Notes under the pieces: model-generated | Told to the model about the DNA's origin: nothing | The model's database searches: none | The model's input: only the letters and a program-made list of their open reading frames with translations | In this document: one piece after another, positions 33,518 through 41,913 of the stretch | How the letters are laid out: each line of letters starts with the position of its first letter | Numbering within the stretch: the first letter of the stretch is position 1 | Assembly: GCF_017908035.1 (NCBI RefSeq) | Contig: NZ_JAEQMU010000001.1 | Span: 930,001-994,000 of the forward strand | Origin: Sphingobacterium tabacisoli | Lineage (GTDB): Bacteria > Bacteroidota > Bacteroidia > Sphingobacteriales > Sphingobacteriaceae | Length of the DNA: 64,000 nucleotides | Direction of reading: 5' to 3' | Made by a program: the position numbers and the translations under genes

Positions 33518-34516
33518 TTGAAAGAGAAAAATCCCTATCTTTATCTTCCCAGCTCACAGCTATTTCCATACAGCACTATTCAAAAAACAATAGAAGAAGA
33601 TAATTATCTCCTATCGGTTGCCACTGAGGCTTGTGCTCTAATCCGTGCCGGAGACAACGCGCAAGCGTTAGAAATTTACAGCTCTGCCATCGAGCAGTAC
33701 CCCCAATATCCCTTCTTCCATGCCTGTAGAAGCCTATTGAATCAAGCACTAGGAGATGAAGAAGGCGCCTTTTACGACTATCAGGTTGCCAAAAAATTGG
33801 ACTTCAACTACCACATATTCCTAGAATGGCAAGAGAATAAAGGCAGCATGCTGCTCGCCCCCGAACTCGAAGAACTGAATCGGGAGCTACAACAAAGCAA
33901 CCCCCATGCACAGCCTTATATCAATCGCGCAATGCTATGGGTACAACACTTTGATTACGAGCTTGCTATTGCCGACTATCAAAGCGCCTTAGCACGAGAT
34001 AATAATGCCCAAATACGCGTTTCTATGGCTGCAATATACCTACGTATGTTGCGTTATGATAGCGCTTTAGAACAGCTCCAATTGGCATTGAACAGCGATA
34101 GTCAGTTGCACAATGCGTACCTGTACCGCGCTAAACTTTATGTATCTATACATGAAAATGAAGCCGCATTGAAGGACTTCGAAAGCGCCTTAGAACTCAC
34201 ACCAGACAGCACAGAGGTATTGGAAGAACGTGCCGGATACTACGAGCGCATCGGGGACTGGCAGTCAGCTATTGCCGACTATACAGAGGTTATAGCGCGA
34301 AATCCCACCGATTTCTACTGCTATGTGATGCGTGCCGACGCTCTCGAGCATACTGGAGCCTGGCAGGAAGCCATTGCCGACTATGACGAAGCTATCCGTT
34401 TGAATCCACACTATTCGGATCTCTATCAATACCGGGGCGAACTCAAGGAAAAATTAGGGGATGAGCGTGGTGCCGCTATGGATTTTGAAAAATATGAGGA
34501 ACTGGAAGACGAATAA
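33518..34516 (+). CDS. TPR repeat protein
   Basis: A 332-residue protein of about seven tetratricopeptide repeats from residue 40 to the C-terminus (AIADYQSALARDN, LKDFESALELTPDS, AIADYTEVIARNPTD, AIADYDEAIRLNP). No signal peptide or membrane segment. TPRs bind other proteins; the partner is unknown but may come from the same operon. The start is TTG (then KEKNPYLYLP); the first in-frame ATG would remove two repeats. It lies 18 bp after the NlpC/P60 gene and 3 bp before the FKBP gene. Confidence 0.88.
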   Translation: MKEKNPYLYLPSSQLFPYSTIQKTIEEDNYLLSVATEACALIRAGDNAQALEIYSSAIEQYPQYPFFHACRSLLNQALGDEEGAFYDYQVAKKLDFNYHIFLEWQENKGSMLLAPELEELNRELQQSNPHAQPYINRAMLWVQHFDYELAIADYQSALARDNNAQIRVSMAAIYLRMLRYDSALEQLQLALNSDSQLHNAYLYRAKLYVSIHENEAALKDFESALELTPDSTEVLEERAGYYERIGDWQSAIADYTEVIARNPTDFYCYVMRADALEHTGAWQEAIADYDEAIRLNPHYSDLYQYRGELKEKLGDERGAAMDFEKYEELEDE

Positions 34517-34519
34517 TAT

Positions 34520-34954
34520 ATGGCCAAACCTAACGCATATCTCAAGCGCATCAAGGATGCGGCTGCTAAAAATCTCGCAGAAGGGGAGCTCTTTTTAAAG
34601 GAAAATAAAGCGAAAGAAGGGATCATCAGTCTTAGCGATACATTGCAATACGAAGTCTTAAAGCAAGGTGAGGGTGTCAAACCTAGTTCTAAGGCCAAAG
34701 TACTCTGCCATTATAAAGGTCAGTTACTAAATGGAGACGTATTCGATAGTTCCTACAAAAGAAAACGTCCCGAATCTCTCCATATACCCGAACTAATCCG
34801 TGGCTGGCAACAGGCTTTAGTTCAGATGCCCGTAGGCAGTACATGGCGGCTTTATATACACCCGAGCCTAGCTTATGGTTTTGAACCCTTAACCAAAGAA
34901 AGTGGTGGAAATTGTACATTGATATTTGATATTGAATTGATTTCAATCCTATAA
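34520..34954 (+). CDS. FKBP-type peptidyl-prolyl isomerase
   Basis: A 144-residue PPIase of the FkpA/MIP kind. An N-terminal helix (1-40) precedes the FKBP domain (50-144), which shows VLCHYKGQLLNGDVFDSSYKR, the buried Trp in ELIRGWQQALVQMPVGS, and HPSLAYGF. It would speed cis-trans turning of Xaa-Pro bonds during folding. No signal peptide is seen, so a cytoplasmic place is likely unless export uses another route. It sits 3 bp after the TPR gene and 3 bp before a serine hydrolase gene. Confidence 0.93.
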   Translation: MAKPNAYLKRIKDAAAKNLAEGELFLKENKAKEGIISLSDTLQYEVLKQGEGVKPSSKAKVLCHYKGQLLNGDVFDSSYKRKRPESLHIPELIRGWQQALVQMPVGSTWRLYIHPSLAYGFEPLTKESGGNCTLIFDIELISIL

Positions 34955-34957
34955 GTT

Positions 34958-36061
34958 ATGCAATACGGTCTCTTTTTACTTAGTTTTTTTGTCGGTATGT
35001 ATAGCAGTTCAGCGCAACAGCTCCAATCAGTCATCGCAGCCCATTACCCAAAGGCCGACGAGCCGGGTGGTATTGCTTTTACAGCGTTCCGAGGTCAAGC
35101 CGAGTTTTCACCTTTCGGTCGGGCCGAGCTGAACAAAAAAACAGTCATAGGAGCAGAGACCGCATTTCGCATGGCCTCCGTCAGCAAGCAGTTTACCGCT
35201 ATGGCGACCTATTTATTAATCAAAAAAGGAGCACTCCTTTTTGACACCCCGATCCGCAAGATATTGCCCGAATTACCAGAGGCCACCGCATCCATCACGA
35301 TCAACCAACTGCTACAACATACCTCCGGTATCTGGGATTATGAGGCAGTGATCCCTGAGGGATTACAGCACCAACTGAGCGATACCGATGTACTGCAACT
35401 GTTGGTACCTATAGACTCGGTATACTTTCCGGCAGGAAGCACATTTCGCTATAGCAATACCGGATACTGTCTATTGGCGGTCATCGTAGAGCGTGTTTCC
35501 AAAACGGATTACGCTACGTTTGTCTCCAACCATATTTTTGAACCTACAGGTTTGAAGCAGACACAGATCTATACTTCAGAATGCATTATTCCTAATCGGG
35601 CATATGGTTATCATCCTACCGCAACAGGTTTCCTATTTGCGGACCAAAGCAACACCAGTGCCACCAAAGGAGACGGAGGAGTATATATTTCTGCACAGGA
35701 ATATACACGTTGGATGAATAGCAATAATCCACTATGGGACAAGGCATTTTGGAAAACTGTAATCCGCCACAAAGTCCCGCTACGAGACGACATCTACTAC
35801 AGTATGGGCTTATTTGTGAAAATGGATAAGAAAGACAAAATTCAAGCGGTATTCCATTCGGGAGAGAGCACAGGTTTTCACAATGCGGTCTTGTTCCAAC
35901 CTCAAGAACAGCGAACTGTCTGTCTATTCACCAATAGAGACGATCTGATTATCAACGAGGCTTACGATGAGATACTGAAAATCTACCAGGCAAAGCCATT
36001 GAATACGGAGGAGCCTCTTTTCCAATGGCTGAGCAAGGTATATGCAAACGAGTGGCGATAA
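34958..36061 (+). CDS. Class C beta-lactamase-family serine hydrolase
   Basis: A 367-residue exported protein with signal peptide MQYGLFLLSFFVGMYSSSAQ. The three active-site elements are present: S74-x-x-K77 (SVSK), Y165-S-N (RYSNTGY), and an HSG triad (HSGESTGF) in place of KTG. This set is typical of D-aminopeptidase/esterase-type relatives (Pfam Beta-lactamase) rather than of true cephalosporinases. Targets may be peptidoglycan peptides or esters. Last gene of the NlpC/P60-TPR-FKBP operon, ending 4 bp from the convergent MBL-fold gene. Confidence 0.92.
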   Translation: MQYGLFLLSFFVGMYSSSAQQLQSVIAAHYPKADEPGGIAFTAFRGQAEFSPFGRAELNKKTVIGAETAFRMASVSKQFTAMATYLLIKKGALLFDTPIRKILPELPEATASITINQLLQHTSGIWDYEAVIPEGLQHQLSDTDVLQLLVPIDSVYFPAGSTFRYSNTGYCLLAVIVERVSKTDYATFVSNHIFEPTGLKQTQIYTSECIIPNRAYGYHPTATGFLFADQSNTSATKGDGGVYISAQEYTRWMNSNNPLWDKAFWKTVIRHKVPLRDDIYYSMGLFVKMDKKDKIQAVFHSGESTGFHNAVLFQPQEQRTVCLFTNRDDLIINEAYDEILKIYQAKPLNTEEPLFQWLSKVYANEWR

Positions 36062-36065
36062 ATGC

Positions 36066-36899
36066 CTAGATTTCTGAAAATTTAAAAATATCCTTTACCC
36101 GAATCCCCTTTTCGGTGTGCTGTAGCGTGCAGCATTCATTGGTCGGGTCGTGTTCAAAGAACAGGATATACTCTTTTTCTACAATTTCCTGCCAATACGA
36201 CTGCCGTTCGTCCATTGTAGTAAGCGGACGTACATCATAGCTCATCACATAGGGCAGTGGGATATGTCCGACAGAGGGCAACAGGTCAGCCATGTACAGA
36301 ATGGTTTTCCCTTTGTACGTAATCTGTGGTAACATCATCGCTTCCGTATGTCCAAAAGCATAGCGTACATCGATATGGGTATCATAAGCTTCACCTTCTT
36401 TCAGAAACTTCAACTGTCCACTCTCTTGGATAGGCAGTATATTCTCCTTTAAGAAAGACGCTTTCTCCCGTGGATTCGGGTTTACCGCCCAATCCCAATG
36501 TCTTTCGTTGGACCAAAAATGTGCATTCTTGAAGGCCGGCACCAATTGATCACCTTCGCGAGCAATAGCACCTCCACAATGGTCAAAATGTAAGTGAGTC
36601 AAGAAAACATCGGTGATATCATCGCGGTGAAATCCATGTTTTGCAAGTGACTTGTCCAAGGTATCGTCACCATGCAAGTAGTAATGTCCGAAAAACTTAT
36701 CATCTTGTTTATCACCCAATGCCGTATCCACCAATGTTAATCTTTTTCCATCTTCAATAAGGAGCAGACGGTTGCCCCAGGTACAGAGGTTATTGGAATC
36801 CGCAGGATTCGTACGTTGCCATATCGACTTGGGGACAACACCAAACATGGCACCTCCATCCAACTTAAAATATCCGGTATCTATGCTATAAAGCTTCAT
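36066..36899 (-). CDS. MBL-fold metallohydrolase (lactonase-like)
   Basis: A 277-residue dinuclear metal hydrolase. The HxHxDH motif is LTHLHFDHCGG; later ligands lie in FGHTEAMM and YMADLLPS. The layout (long insert after the motif, NERHWDWAVNP) is that of AHL-lactonase/quinolone-type members, but substrate cannot be fixed from sequence. It is the last of four minus-strand genes, 51 bp after the ATP-grasp gene, and could belong to the same transcript. Confidence 0.9.
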   Translation of the reverse strand: MKLYSIDTGYFKLDGGAMFGVVPKSIWQRTNPADSNNLCTWGNRLLLIEDGKRLTLVDTALGDKQDDKFFGHYYLHGDDTLDKSLAKHGFHRDDITDVFLTHLHFDHCGGAIAREGDQLVPAFKNAHFWSNERHWDWAVNPNPREKASFLKENILPIQESGQLKFLKEGEAYDTHIDVRYAFGHTEAMMLPQITYKGKTILYMADLLPSVGHIPLPYVMSYDVRPLTTMDERQSYWQEIVEKEYILFFEHDPTNECCTLQHTEKGIRVKDIFKFSEI

Positions 36900-36950
36900 T
36901 TCCTTGATTCTTTGGTTAGAAACAAACCTACATAAAATGAGGGGAATTCA

Positions 36951-37955
36951 CTAACGATAAAACCCTTTTACCTTCATCTCCAGATGTTGGATAATATGTC
37001 CCACAAAATCGACTCCTGTCAGCTGACTCGCTAATCCCAATGCGCCCGGGCTATACACATTGATTTCCATGATTTTGTCACCTACAATATCCAAGCCCAC
37101 AAGGTACATCCCATCCTCCTTTATCTTGCCGCTGACCTGTTCCACCAGACGCAACACATTGTTATCCACCTGTGCCTTTACAGCTGTCGCACCTTGATGA
37201 ATATTACTGCGGATTTCACCTTCTTTTTGCACGCGCTGTACAGCTGCATACTCCCCATCGATAACAATAGGCTCACCTTCCAATAGGAAAAAACGAAGAT
37301 CACCTTTTGTAGCCTCAGGTAGGTATTCCTGTGCGATGACATAACCATCCCGCGCAATCACTTCCACCGTCTGCTTGAGGTTCTGCGGAGCGCCTGCCGA
37401 AATCATAAACACATTCTTACCCCCGGAGCCTTTCACGGGTTTTAATATTATCTTATCGCCCTGTGTTTCCATAAAAGCCTGTATATCCGACACAAAGCGG
37501 GTGACTAGCGTTTTGGGCCGTACTGCCTTGGGGAAATTCTCCAAATAGAGTTTATTGCTCGCCTGCACCAGATTGTCGGGATCATTAATAACCAAACGTC
37601 CCATATACTTGATAAGCTGTGCAAACTGCAATCCCATAGCGGCTGCCCAGGGTCTATTGTACATATCCATAACAGGGTCGAACCGGAGCCAGAGCACATC
37701 GATATCCGCCATATTATACCGTCGCTTTTCGACACGCCTTAAGCTGCCCAATAGCTCTTCTTTATTGCCGATTGCCCTATCTGCTGTAATAACACGGGCA
37801 TGTGCCTCTACATGTCGGTCATCGATATAGACAAAATCCGCCAAGCCAACGTAGATAATGGTATGTCCCCGCTGCAGGGCTTCATAGGCCAGCAGTGTCG
37901 TTGTAAAACCATTTTCTTCTTTATGGGTCTGATTAATCAAAAATGCTATGTTCAT
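36951..37955 (-). CDS. ATP-grasp ligase, glutathione-synthetase-like
   Basis: A 334-residue enzyme of the prokaryotic glutathione synthetase fold. The preATP-grasp region opens MNIAFLINQTHKEENGFTT; the nucleotide-binding part shows IILKPVKGSGGKNVFM (P-loop like) and the metal ligands lie in LDIVGDKIMEINVYSPG. Family members join an amine to a carboxylate through an acyl phosphate. The first glutathione gene (gshA) is not in the window. The gene comes 10 bp after the DUF1704 gene, and the N-formylglutamate amidohydrolase gene precedes that; the three recur together, suggesting a peptide- or amino-acid-tailing function rather than glutathione synthesis (inference). Confidence 0.9.
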   Translation of the reverse strand: MNIAFLINQTHKEENGFTTTLLAYEALQRGHTIIYVGLADFVYIDDRHVEAHARVITADRAIGNKEELLGSLRRVEKRRYNMADIDVLWLRFDPVMDMYNRPWAAAMGLQFAQLIKYMGRLVINDPDNLVQASNKLYLENFPKAVRPKTLVTRFVSDIQAFMETQGDKIILKPVKGSGGKNVFMISAGAPQNLKQTVEVIARDGYVIAQEYLPEATKGDLRFFLLEGEPIVIDGEYAAVQRVQKEGEIRSNIHQGATAVKAQVDNNVLRLVEQVSGKIKEDGMYLVGLDIVGDKIMEINVYSPGALGLASQLTGVDFVGHIIQHLEMKVKGFYR

Positions 37956-37965
37956 ATAGTTCTTA

Positions 37966-39804
37966 CTATTGTATCATTTTAAAAATACTTCCTTCGTTTC
38001 TTACGGAATCCAATCTCGGCAGATAGGCCTCACTCAGATACCGGGGTCTGACCAATGGTGCATACATATAACCCCGTTGGATCAAGTCCTGAATAATAGG
38101 GATATAATCTTCTCGAATCTTACCCACCGTCAATAGGTTGAGATCTTGTCCTTGCTTGATGTAGTCTATAAGTTCCATCAATCCCTGTAGGTACAAGGCG
38201 TCCTTAGTCAGTCCGCCACCACGATATACCCGCATCGTGATATTGAAAGCGGTCTCTTCTGCAAAAAGATAATCCTCTAGCAATAAAAAAAAGGTATCGA
38301 TAAAGCTATGCCCCATAAGCATATTACGAACGGCGATAACACGTGCCGCCAATATGCGCAGGCGTTGGTTGGATAACCCACCGATCAGGTATTCGGCAAA
38401 TACCGCTAGCCCTTCCTGCAATTGCTCATAACCTGGAACCCCAAGACTGAACAGCTGCAGTGGCTGCGCTTTACCGTTAAAGTAGGTGACGATGTGCGTA
38501 CCAACCTCATGTTGCACCAAAGCACGCGCCCGTTCGGGAGAAATCTGGTAATCTTCGCCAATATTGAGCACTCCACGGTTGACCATCACACCCGATATAT
38601 CCGACCGCACACGCACCGTCGTCTTGAAATCTTCCGACTGCTCACTCAGATAAGCAATCTCCTCACGCGCGAGTTGTGCAAACTCCTTTGCATTGAGCTT
38701 TCGCTCCGGTGCCACTGTCTGTGTCGCTGAATTGTGCGATATCACCGTAAGTATAGACTGAGCTACTTGTAGCAGTTCGTCGCTCACATTACCAAAAACC
38801 TGTAAGCTACCATGCATAAAATCTTCTGTATTACGATCGGCCAGCATACTCATCATCTCGTCCAGCTCCCGTCGCTTGTCCCGAAATAGATAAGCAATTG
38901 TCGGGTCGTAGATATCTTCGATGCGCAGATTGTACAAATTACGCTTCACAATATCGGGATCTATAGGCATCGGCCTATATTGAAATACCGGCGTCTTACG
39001 GAATCGTGTTTTCTTGAAGCTCTCCCAAGCCTCAGGGACATTGATAGGGGTGACCAAGAGCAAGAAATCAAAACGCATGCTCTCGGCTGTGAGCGCCTTA
39101 TCAATAGCAAACACATTCGCTGTTATCTCTTTCTTTAGGTTCAGACGAAATTTGGTCGGATTCTGGTCAGTAAAGAGCCGGACATATTCAAAAAAGACAC
39201 GTAGCAGGATTTTGCCCAACGACTCACTATAATGTCGCAACAGAATAGGCAAGTAATCACCATTGCTCAAGCGATAGCTTGGCCGCACCGACAGTCCTAG
39301 CGTATAAATACTCTTGTCCATAGACTCCTTTAAGGTAAATAGCCGTTCGTAAGATGGATTACAAGGTACCTCTTTTAGCTTTTTGATATCGGTTACGATA
39401 TCCGAAGCTTCTGTCTTTAGATTTTTGAGCATATACTCGACCAGCGGAAGGATGCCTTTCTGACCGAGTTGAATCTCTACGTCCGCCGCCTGCTCGTTCG
39501 CCGCATTCCACACCTCGACCAACAGACAGGAGCCAAACTGCTCTTGGATGCAGAGGGCTATCTTTCGCAGTAGCGCTGCCACCTCCGTATCATGTTCCTG
39601 AATAATAACGCTAGCCAGCTGGGACTTCGCCAGATTGGACAACATTTTATCTTTTCCAGCTATATTAGTCCTATAGATAAATATACAGGGTACAATCTTA
39701 CGGAACACCAATTTGCCCACATTGGGCACCTGTACATGAAAGGGTTCTTTCGCCTTAATGGCGCCCAAAATAAAGTTAAGTCGCTTATCATCCCTCATAC
39801 GCAA
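37966..39804 (-). CDS. DUF1704 metallopeptidase (MATCAP-like, QEGLA motif protein)
   Basis: A 612-residue protein of the DUF1704 family (often named flavohemoglobin expression-modulating QEGLA motif protein). The zinc motif HEVGTH is at residues 432-437, and the family motif YEQLQEGLAVFAEYL follows about 28 residues later; the Glu of the second motif is probably a zinc ligand. Eukaryotic relatives (MATCAP) are tyrosine carboxypeptidases that trim alpha-tubulin, so a carboxypeptidase-like activity is likely. The N-terminal 300 residues are of unknown fold. It overlaps the upstream amidohydrolase gene by 17 bp and is 10 bp from the ATP-grasp gene, so all three are co-transcribed. Confidence 0.88.
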   Translation of the reverse strand: MRMRDDKRLNFILGAIKAKEPFHVQVPNVGKLVFRKIVPCIFIYRTNIAGKDKMLSNLAKSQLASVIIQEHDTEVAALLRKIALCIQEQFGSCLLVEVWNAANEQAADVEIQLGQKGILPLVEYMLKNLKTEASDIVTDIKKLKEVPCNPSYERLFTLKESMDKSIYTLGLSVRPSYRLSNGDYLPILLRHYSESLGKILLRVFFEYVRLFTDQNPTKFRLNLKKEITANVFAIDKALTAESMRFDFLLLVTPINVPEAWESFKKTRFRKTPVFQYRPMPIDPDIVKRNLYNLRIEDIYDPTIAYLFRDKRRELDEMMSMLADRNTEDFMHGSLQVFGNVSDELLQVAQSILTVISHNSATQTVAPERKLNAKEFAQLAREEIAYLSEQSEDFKTTVRVRSDISGVMVNRGVLNIGEDYQISPERARALVQHEVGTHIVTYFNGKAQPLQLFSLGVPGYEQLQEGLAVFAEYLIGGLSNQRLRILAARVIAVRNMLMGHSFIDTFFLLLEDYLFAEETAFNITMRVYRGGGLTKDALYLQGLMELIDYIKQGQDLNLLTVGKIREDYIPIIQDLIQRGYMYAPLVRPRYLSEAYLPRLDSVRNEGSIFKMIQ

Positions 39805-40570
39805 AATACTCTTTTAAGCCCTGTACAGTATTAATAAGTAACTGTTTGCATGCTGCTATCCGTTTTACGTCCGGTTCGCCCGTCCACTCGTTCATGAAAT
39901 CCTTGCGAAACTCGATAGAAAATACACAGCCTTTGTCCCCAAACCGTTTATTTAGAAACTGCGTGAGGTAACCGCCCTTAAAGCGGACATTCTCCCGTAT
40001 ATCAATAGGCAAGCCATACAGCGTTTGAGAAGTAATGGCATGGATGAAGCTATCCGTTAGTTCCCGCCATTTCAGGTCGTTATAATATGTACCCAGATTA
40101 ATTTGTGGATTAGCCTCCTCATCTATCGCAGCAGTAGGGGACTCGCGATTGGCATTGTAACTATGTATATCCAGTACCACAAAGAAGCCGTATTTTTGAA
40201 TAGAGGACTGTATATGTTGCTCAATAAGCCGATAGATATATTGATGCTTTTTATAAAGCTGCTCGAGGAAGGTCTGTGGGAAATTCGTCTTCCATACCTC
40301 TAGACCCCAGGCCTGCTCGGGACGAAGGTAAACGGATTCTTCAACGGCGCGGTTTATATCCAGCTGGAAGCGCGATGTACCTATCACAAACTGATTGACA
40401 GGCAGTTCGGCAATCAGAGCTGTGTAAGGGTCTTCCTCGCGGAGACGTTGCTTTTCCGACAGCAATAAATAAGGAAGCAAGTTATCATCGATCAGATGGC
40501 CATCGTGCAGTGCAAACGACCAAAATGGGCTATCTATGGTATGTATATGGTAATTTATCTGTAGAGACAT
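39788..40570 (-). CDS. N-formylglutamate amidohydrolase family protein
   Basis: A 260-residue zinc hydrolase of the FGase family. It shows the conserved pattern: LHDGHLIDD, FQLDINRAVEE, FVVLDIHSYNAN (likely zinc site) and FSIEFRKDFMNEWTG (catalytic Glu region). Classical members cleave N-formyl-glutamate in histidine breakdown, but no hut genes are present here. In this operon the substrate is more likely an amide or formyl group made or used by the ATP-grasp and DUF1704 enzymes (inference). First gene of the minus-strand operon; the ATG at 40570 has no clear Shine-Dalgarno. Confidence 0.9.
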   Translation of the reverse strand: MSLQINYHIHTIDSPFWSFALHDGHLIDDNLLPYLLLSEKQRLREEDPYTALIAELPVNQFVIGTSRFQLDINRAVEESVYLRPEQAWGLEVWKTNFPQTFLEQLYKKHQYIYRLIEQHIQSSIQKYGFFVVLDIHSYNANRESPTAAIDEEANPQINLGTYYNDLKWRELTDSFIHAITSQTLYGLPIDIRENVRFKGGYLTQFLNKRFGDKGCVFSIEFRKDFMNEWTGEPDVKRIAACKQLLINTVQGLKEYFAYEG

Positions 40571-40633
40571 AGGCGTAAGATTTAGCTCTTTTGAATTAGA
40601 ACAGTAGGGGAACTAAAAAGTTTTTTCAGAAAG

Positions 40634-40665
40634 TTGTAACCATTTTCTTTTTGGAGGCGACTAAT
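40634..40665 (+). promoter_or_regulatory. Possible ECF-sigma promoter of the sigma operon
   Basis: TTGTAACC (40634-40641) and CGACTAAT (40658-40665) with a 16-bp spacer resemble the GTAAC...CGTCTA form of ECF promoters in Bacteroidota. It lies 24 bp before the first gene of the operon, as for an autoregulated sigma factor (inference). Confidence 0.5.
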
Positions 40666-40689
40666 GGGGAAAGAACAATAAAAAAAGAC

Positions 40690-41013
40690 ATGGGAAAAGA
40701 AGAAATGCTATCCATAATGTTTGTAGGGCTATTTACAGCTATTACATTATCGATTTACTTTATTATGAAATTCAGGGCAATCCGTATCGCGAACTCAGAT
40801 GGAGCATCTGCCAAAAGAGAACCTTATGACTGGCAAAAGCCTGGCATCGTGGTGCTAGGAATAGGAATAGGTATTATTATCGTAGGAATTTTCAAGGAAT
40901 TAGGTTATTTTCAGTCACAGGATGCCATCCCCATGGGGATAATTACGGTATGTACCGGTATCTCTATGATTATTGCCCACAAACTGGATAAAAAGCAAGA
41001 AAACAACAATTAA
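40690..41013 (+). CDS. Small membrane protein in ECF sigma operon
   Basis: A 107-residue protein with three membrane segments (about residues 5-25, 50-72 and 77-97: LSIMFVGLFTAITLSIYFIM, GIVVLGIGIGIIIVGIF, PMGIITVCTGISMII) and a short basic tail. It resembles DUF6249-type small membrane proteins that often precede sigma genes in Bacteroidota, though I am not sure of that family. The ATG at 40690 was chosen over a TTG at 40651, which lies within the promoter region. Its stop is 2 bp before the sigma gene, implying co-translation and perhaps a role in holding or sensing for the sigma factor. Confidence 0.78.
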   Translation: MGKEEMLSIMFVGLFTAITLSIYFIMKFRAIRIANSDGASAKREPYDWQKPGIVVLGIGIGIIIVGIFKELGYFQSQDAIPMGIITVCTGISMIIAHKLDKKQENNN

Positions 41014-41015
41014 GA

Positions 41016-41567
41016 ATGGACCAAGTCTACATTGATAAGGTACTAGCAGGAGACCCATATGCTTTTAAGTATTTTCTTACGACTTATAAGCATATGGCCT
41101 ATTCTGTCGCACATTCTGTTGTCAAGCAGGAACACCTGGCCGAAGAAGTGGTTCAGGACGCCTTCATGCGCTGTTATCAGTCGTTGGCAGCTTTCAAAAA
41201 GCAATCCAAATTCAGCACCTGGTTCTATCGTATTGTTGTAAACTGTGCTTTCAGCACGGCGCGGCGGCTGAAACCGGAGCCTATCGAATTCAGCGCCGAA
41301 GAACATGATGTAGCCTGGGACGAAAATGCCTTCGACAGGCTGCTGAAAAAAGAACAGGAACAGCTTATACAGGAAGCACTACTAATGATTCCGGCTAATG
41401 AGGCGCTGGCACTGCGTCTCTATTACCTCGAAGAGCTGTCTATTCAGGAACTGTGCGATATTACGGGATGGACGGAGTCCAATGCAAAAGTAATCTTATT
41501 TAGAGCCCGAAAACACCTCTACGGGACACTCCGTAGATTAATGAAAGAAGAATACTATGGAACATAA
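41016..41567 (+). CDS. ECF-type RNA polymerase sigma factor
   Basis: A 183-residue sigma-70 family protein with region 2 (about 20-90: HMAYSVAHSVVKQEHLAEEVVQ, KFSTWFYRIVVNCAF) and region 4 (about 125-180: LRLYYLEELSIQELCDITGWTES, VILFRARKHLY). It directs RNA polymerase to a small set of promoters, probably including its own. It is embedded in a three-gene operon: small membrane protein before it, two-helix membrane protein overlapping its end by 11 bp. The latter may be its anti-sigma factor. Confidence 0.94.
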   Translation: MDQVYIDKVLAGDPYAFKYFLTTYKHMAYSVAHSVVKQEHLAEEVVQDAFMRCYQSLAAFKKQSKFSTWFYRIVVNCAFSTARRLKPEPIEFSAEEHDVAWDENAFDRLLKKEQEQLIQEALLMIPANEALALRLYYLEELSIQELCDITGWTESNAKVILFRARKHLYGTLRRLMKEEYYGT

Positions 41568-41913
41568 CGATAAACTATACGACCTGCTCAAGAACAGTAA
41601 ATTGGAATTGCCTTTTGACGATTTCGAAAGCCGTATGATGCAACAGATTGTCGATTTTGAAAAGGCAAAAGTCCAAATGCACCAAAGTAAGAAGATGGCA
41701 CTGCTTTTTTTCTTGATAGGTACCGTCTTTGGTATGCTACTTAACTATGGACTAGGCTTAGCACTCGCTTCCTATGGTTTGCCTCAAGCTTCCTTAGACA
41801 AAATCTCTTTCTTCTCTCAGCTAATCTACGTTATCCTGATTGTGCTCTTCAGTGACAAACTCTGGAAACTATTTAAGATGACACGGGAATCCGGCACTAA
41901 AAAATCAACTTAA
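41557..41913 (+). CDS. Possible membrane anti-sigma factor
   Basis: A 118-residue protein with a 40-residue soluble N-terminus (LYDLLKNSKLELPFDDFESRMM) and two membrane helices (about 46-70 and 83-103). The start overlaps the sigma gene by 11 bp, a usual arrangement for a sigma/anti-sigma pair, so it may hold the sigma factor at the membrane. No ZAS zinc motif (HxxxCxxC) is present. Its last 17 bp overlap the end of the convergent TonB receptor gene. Confidence 0.75.
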   Translation: MEHNDKLYDLLKNSKLELPFDDFESRMMQQIVDFEKAKVQMHQSKKMALLFFLIGTVFGMLLNYGLGLALASYGLPQASLDKISFFSQLIYVILIVLFSDKLWKLFKMTRESGTKKST

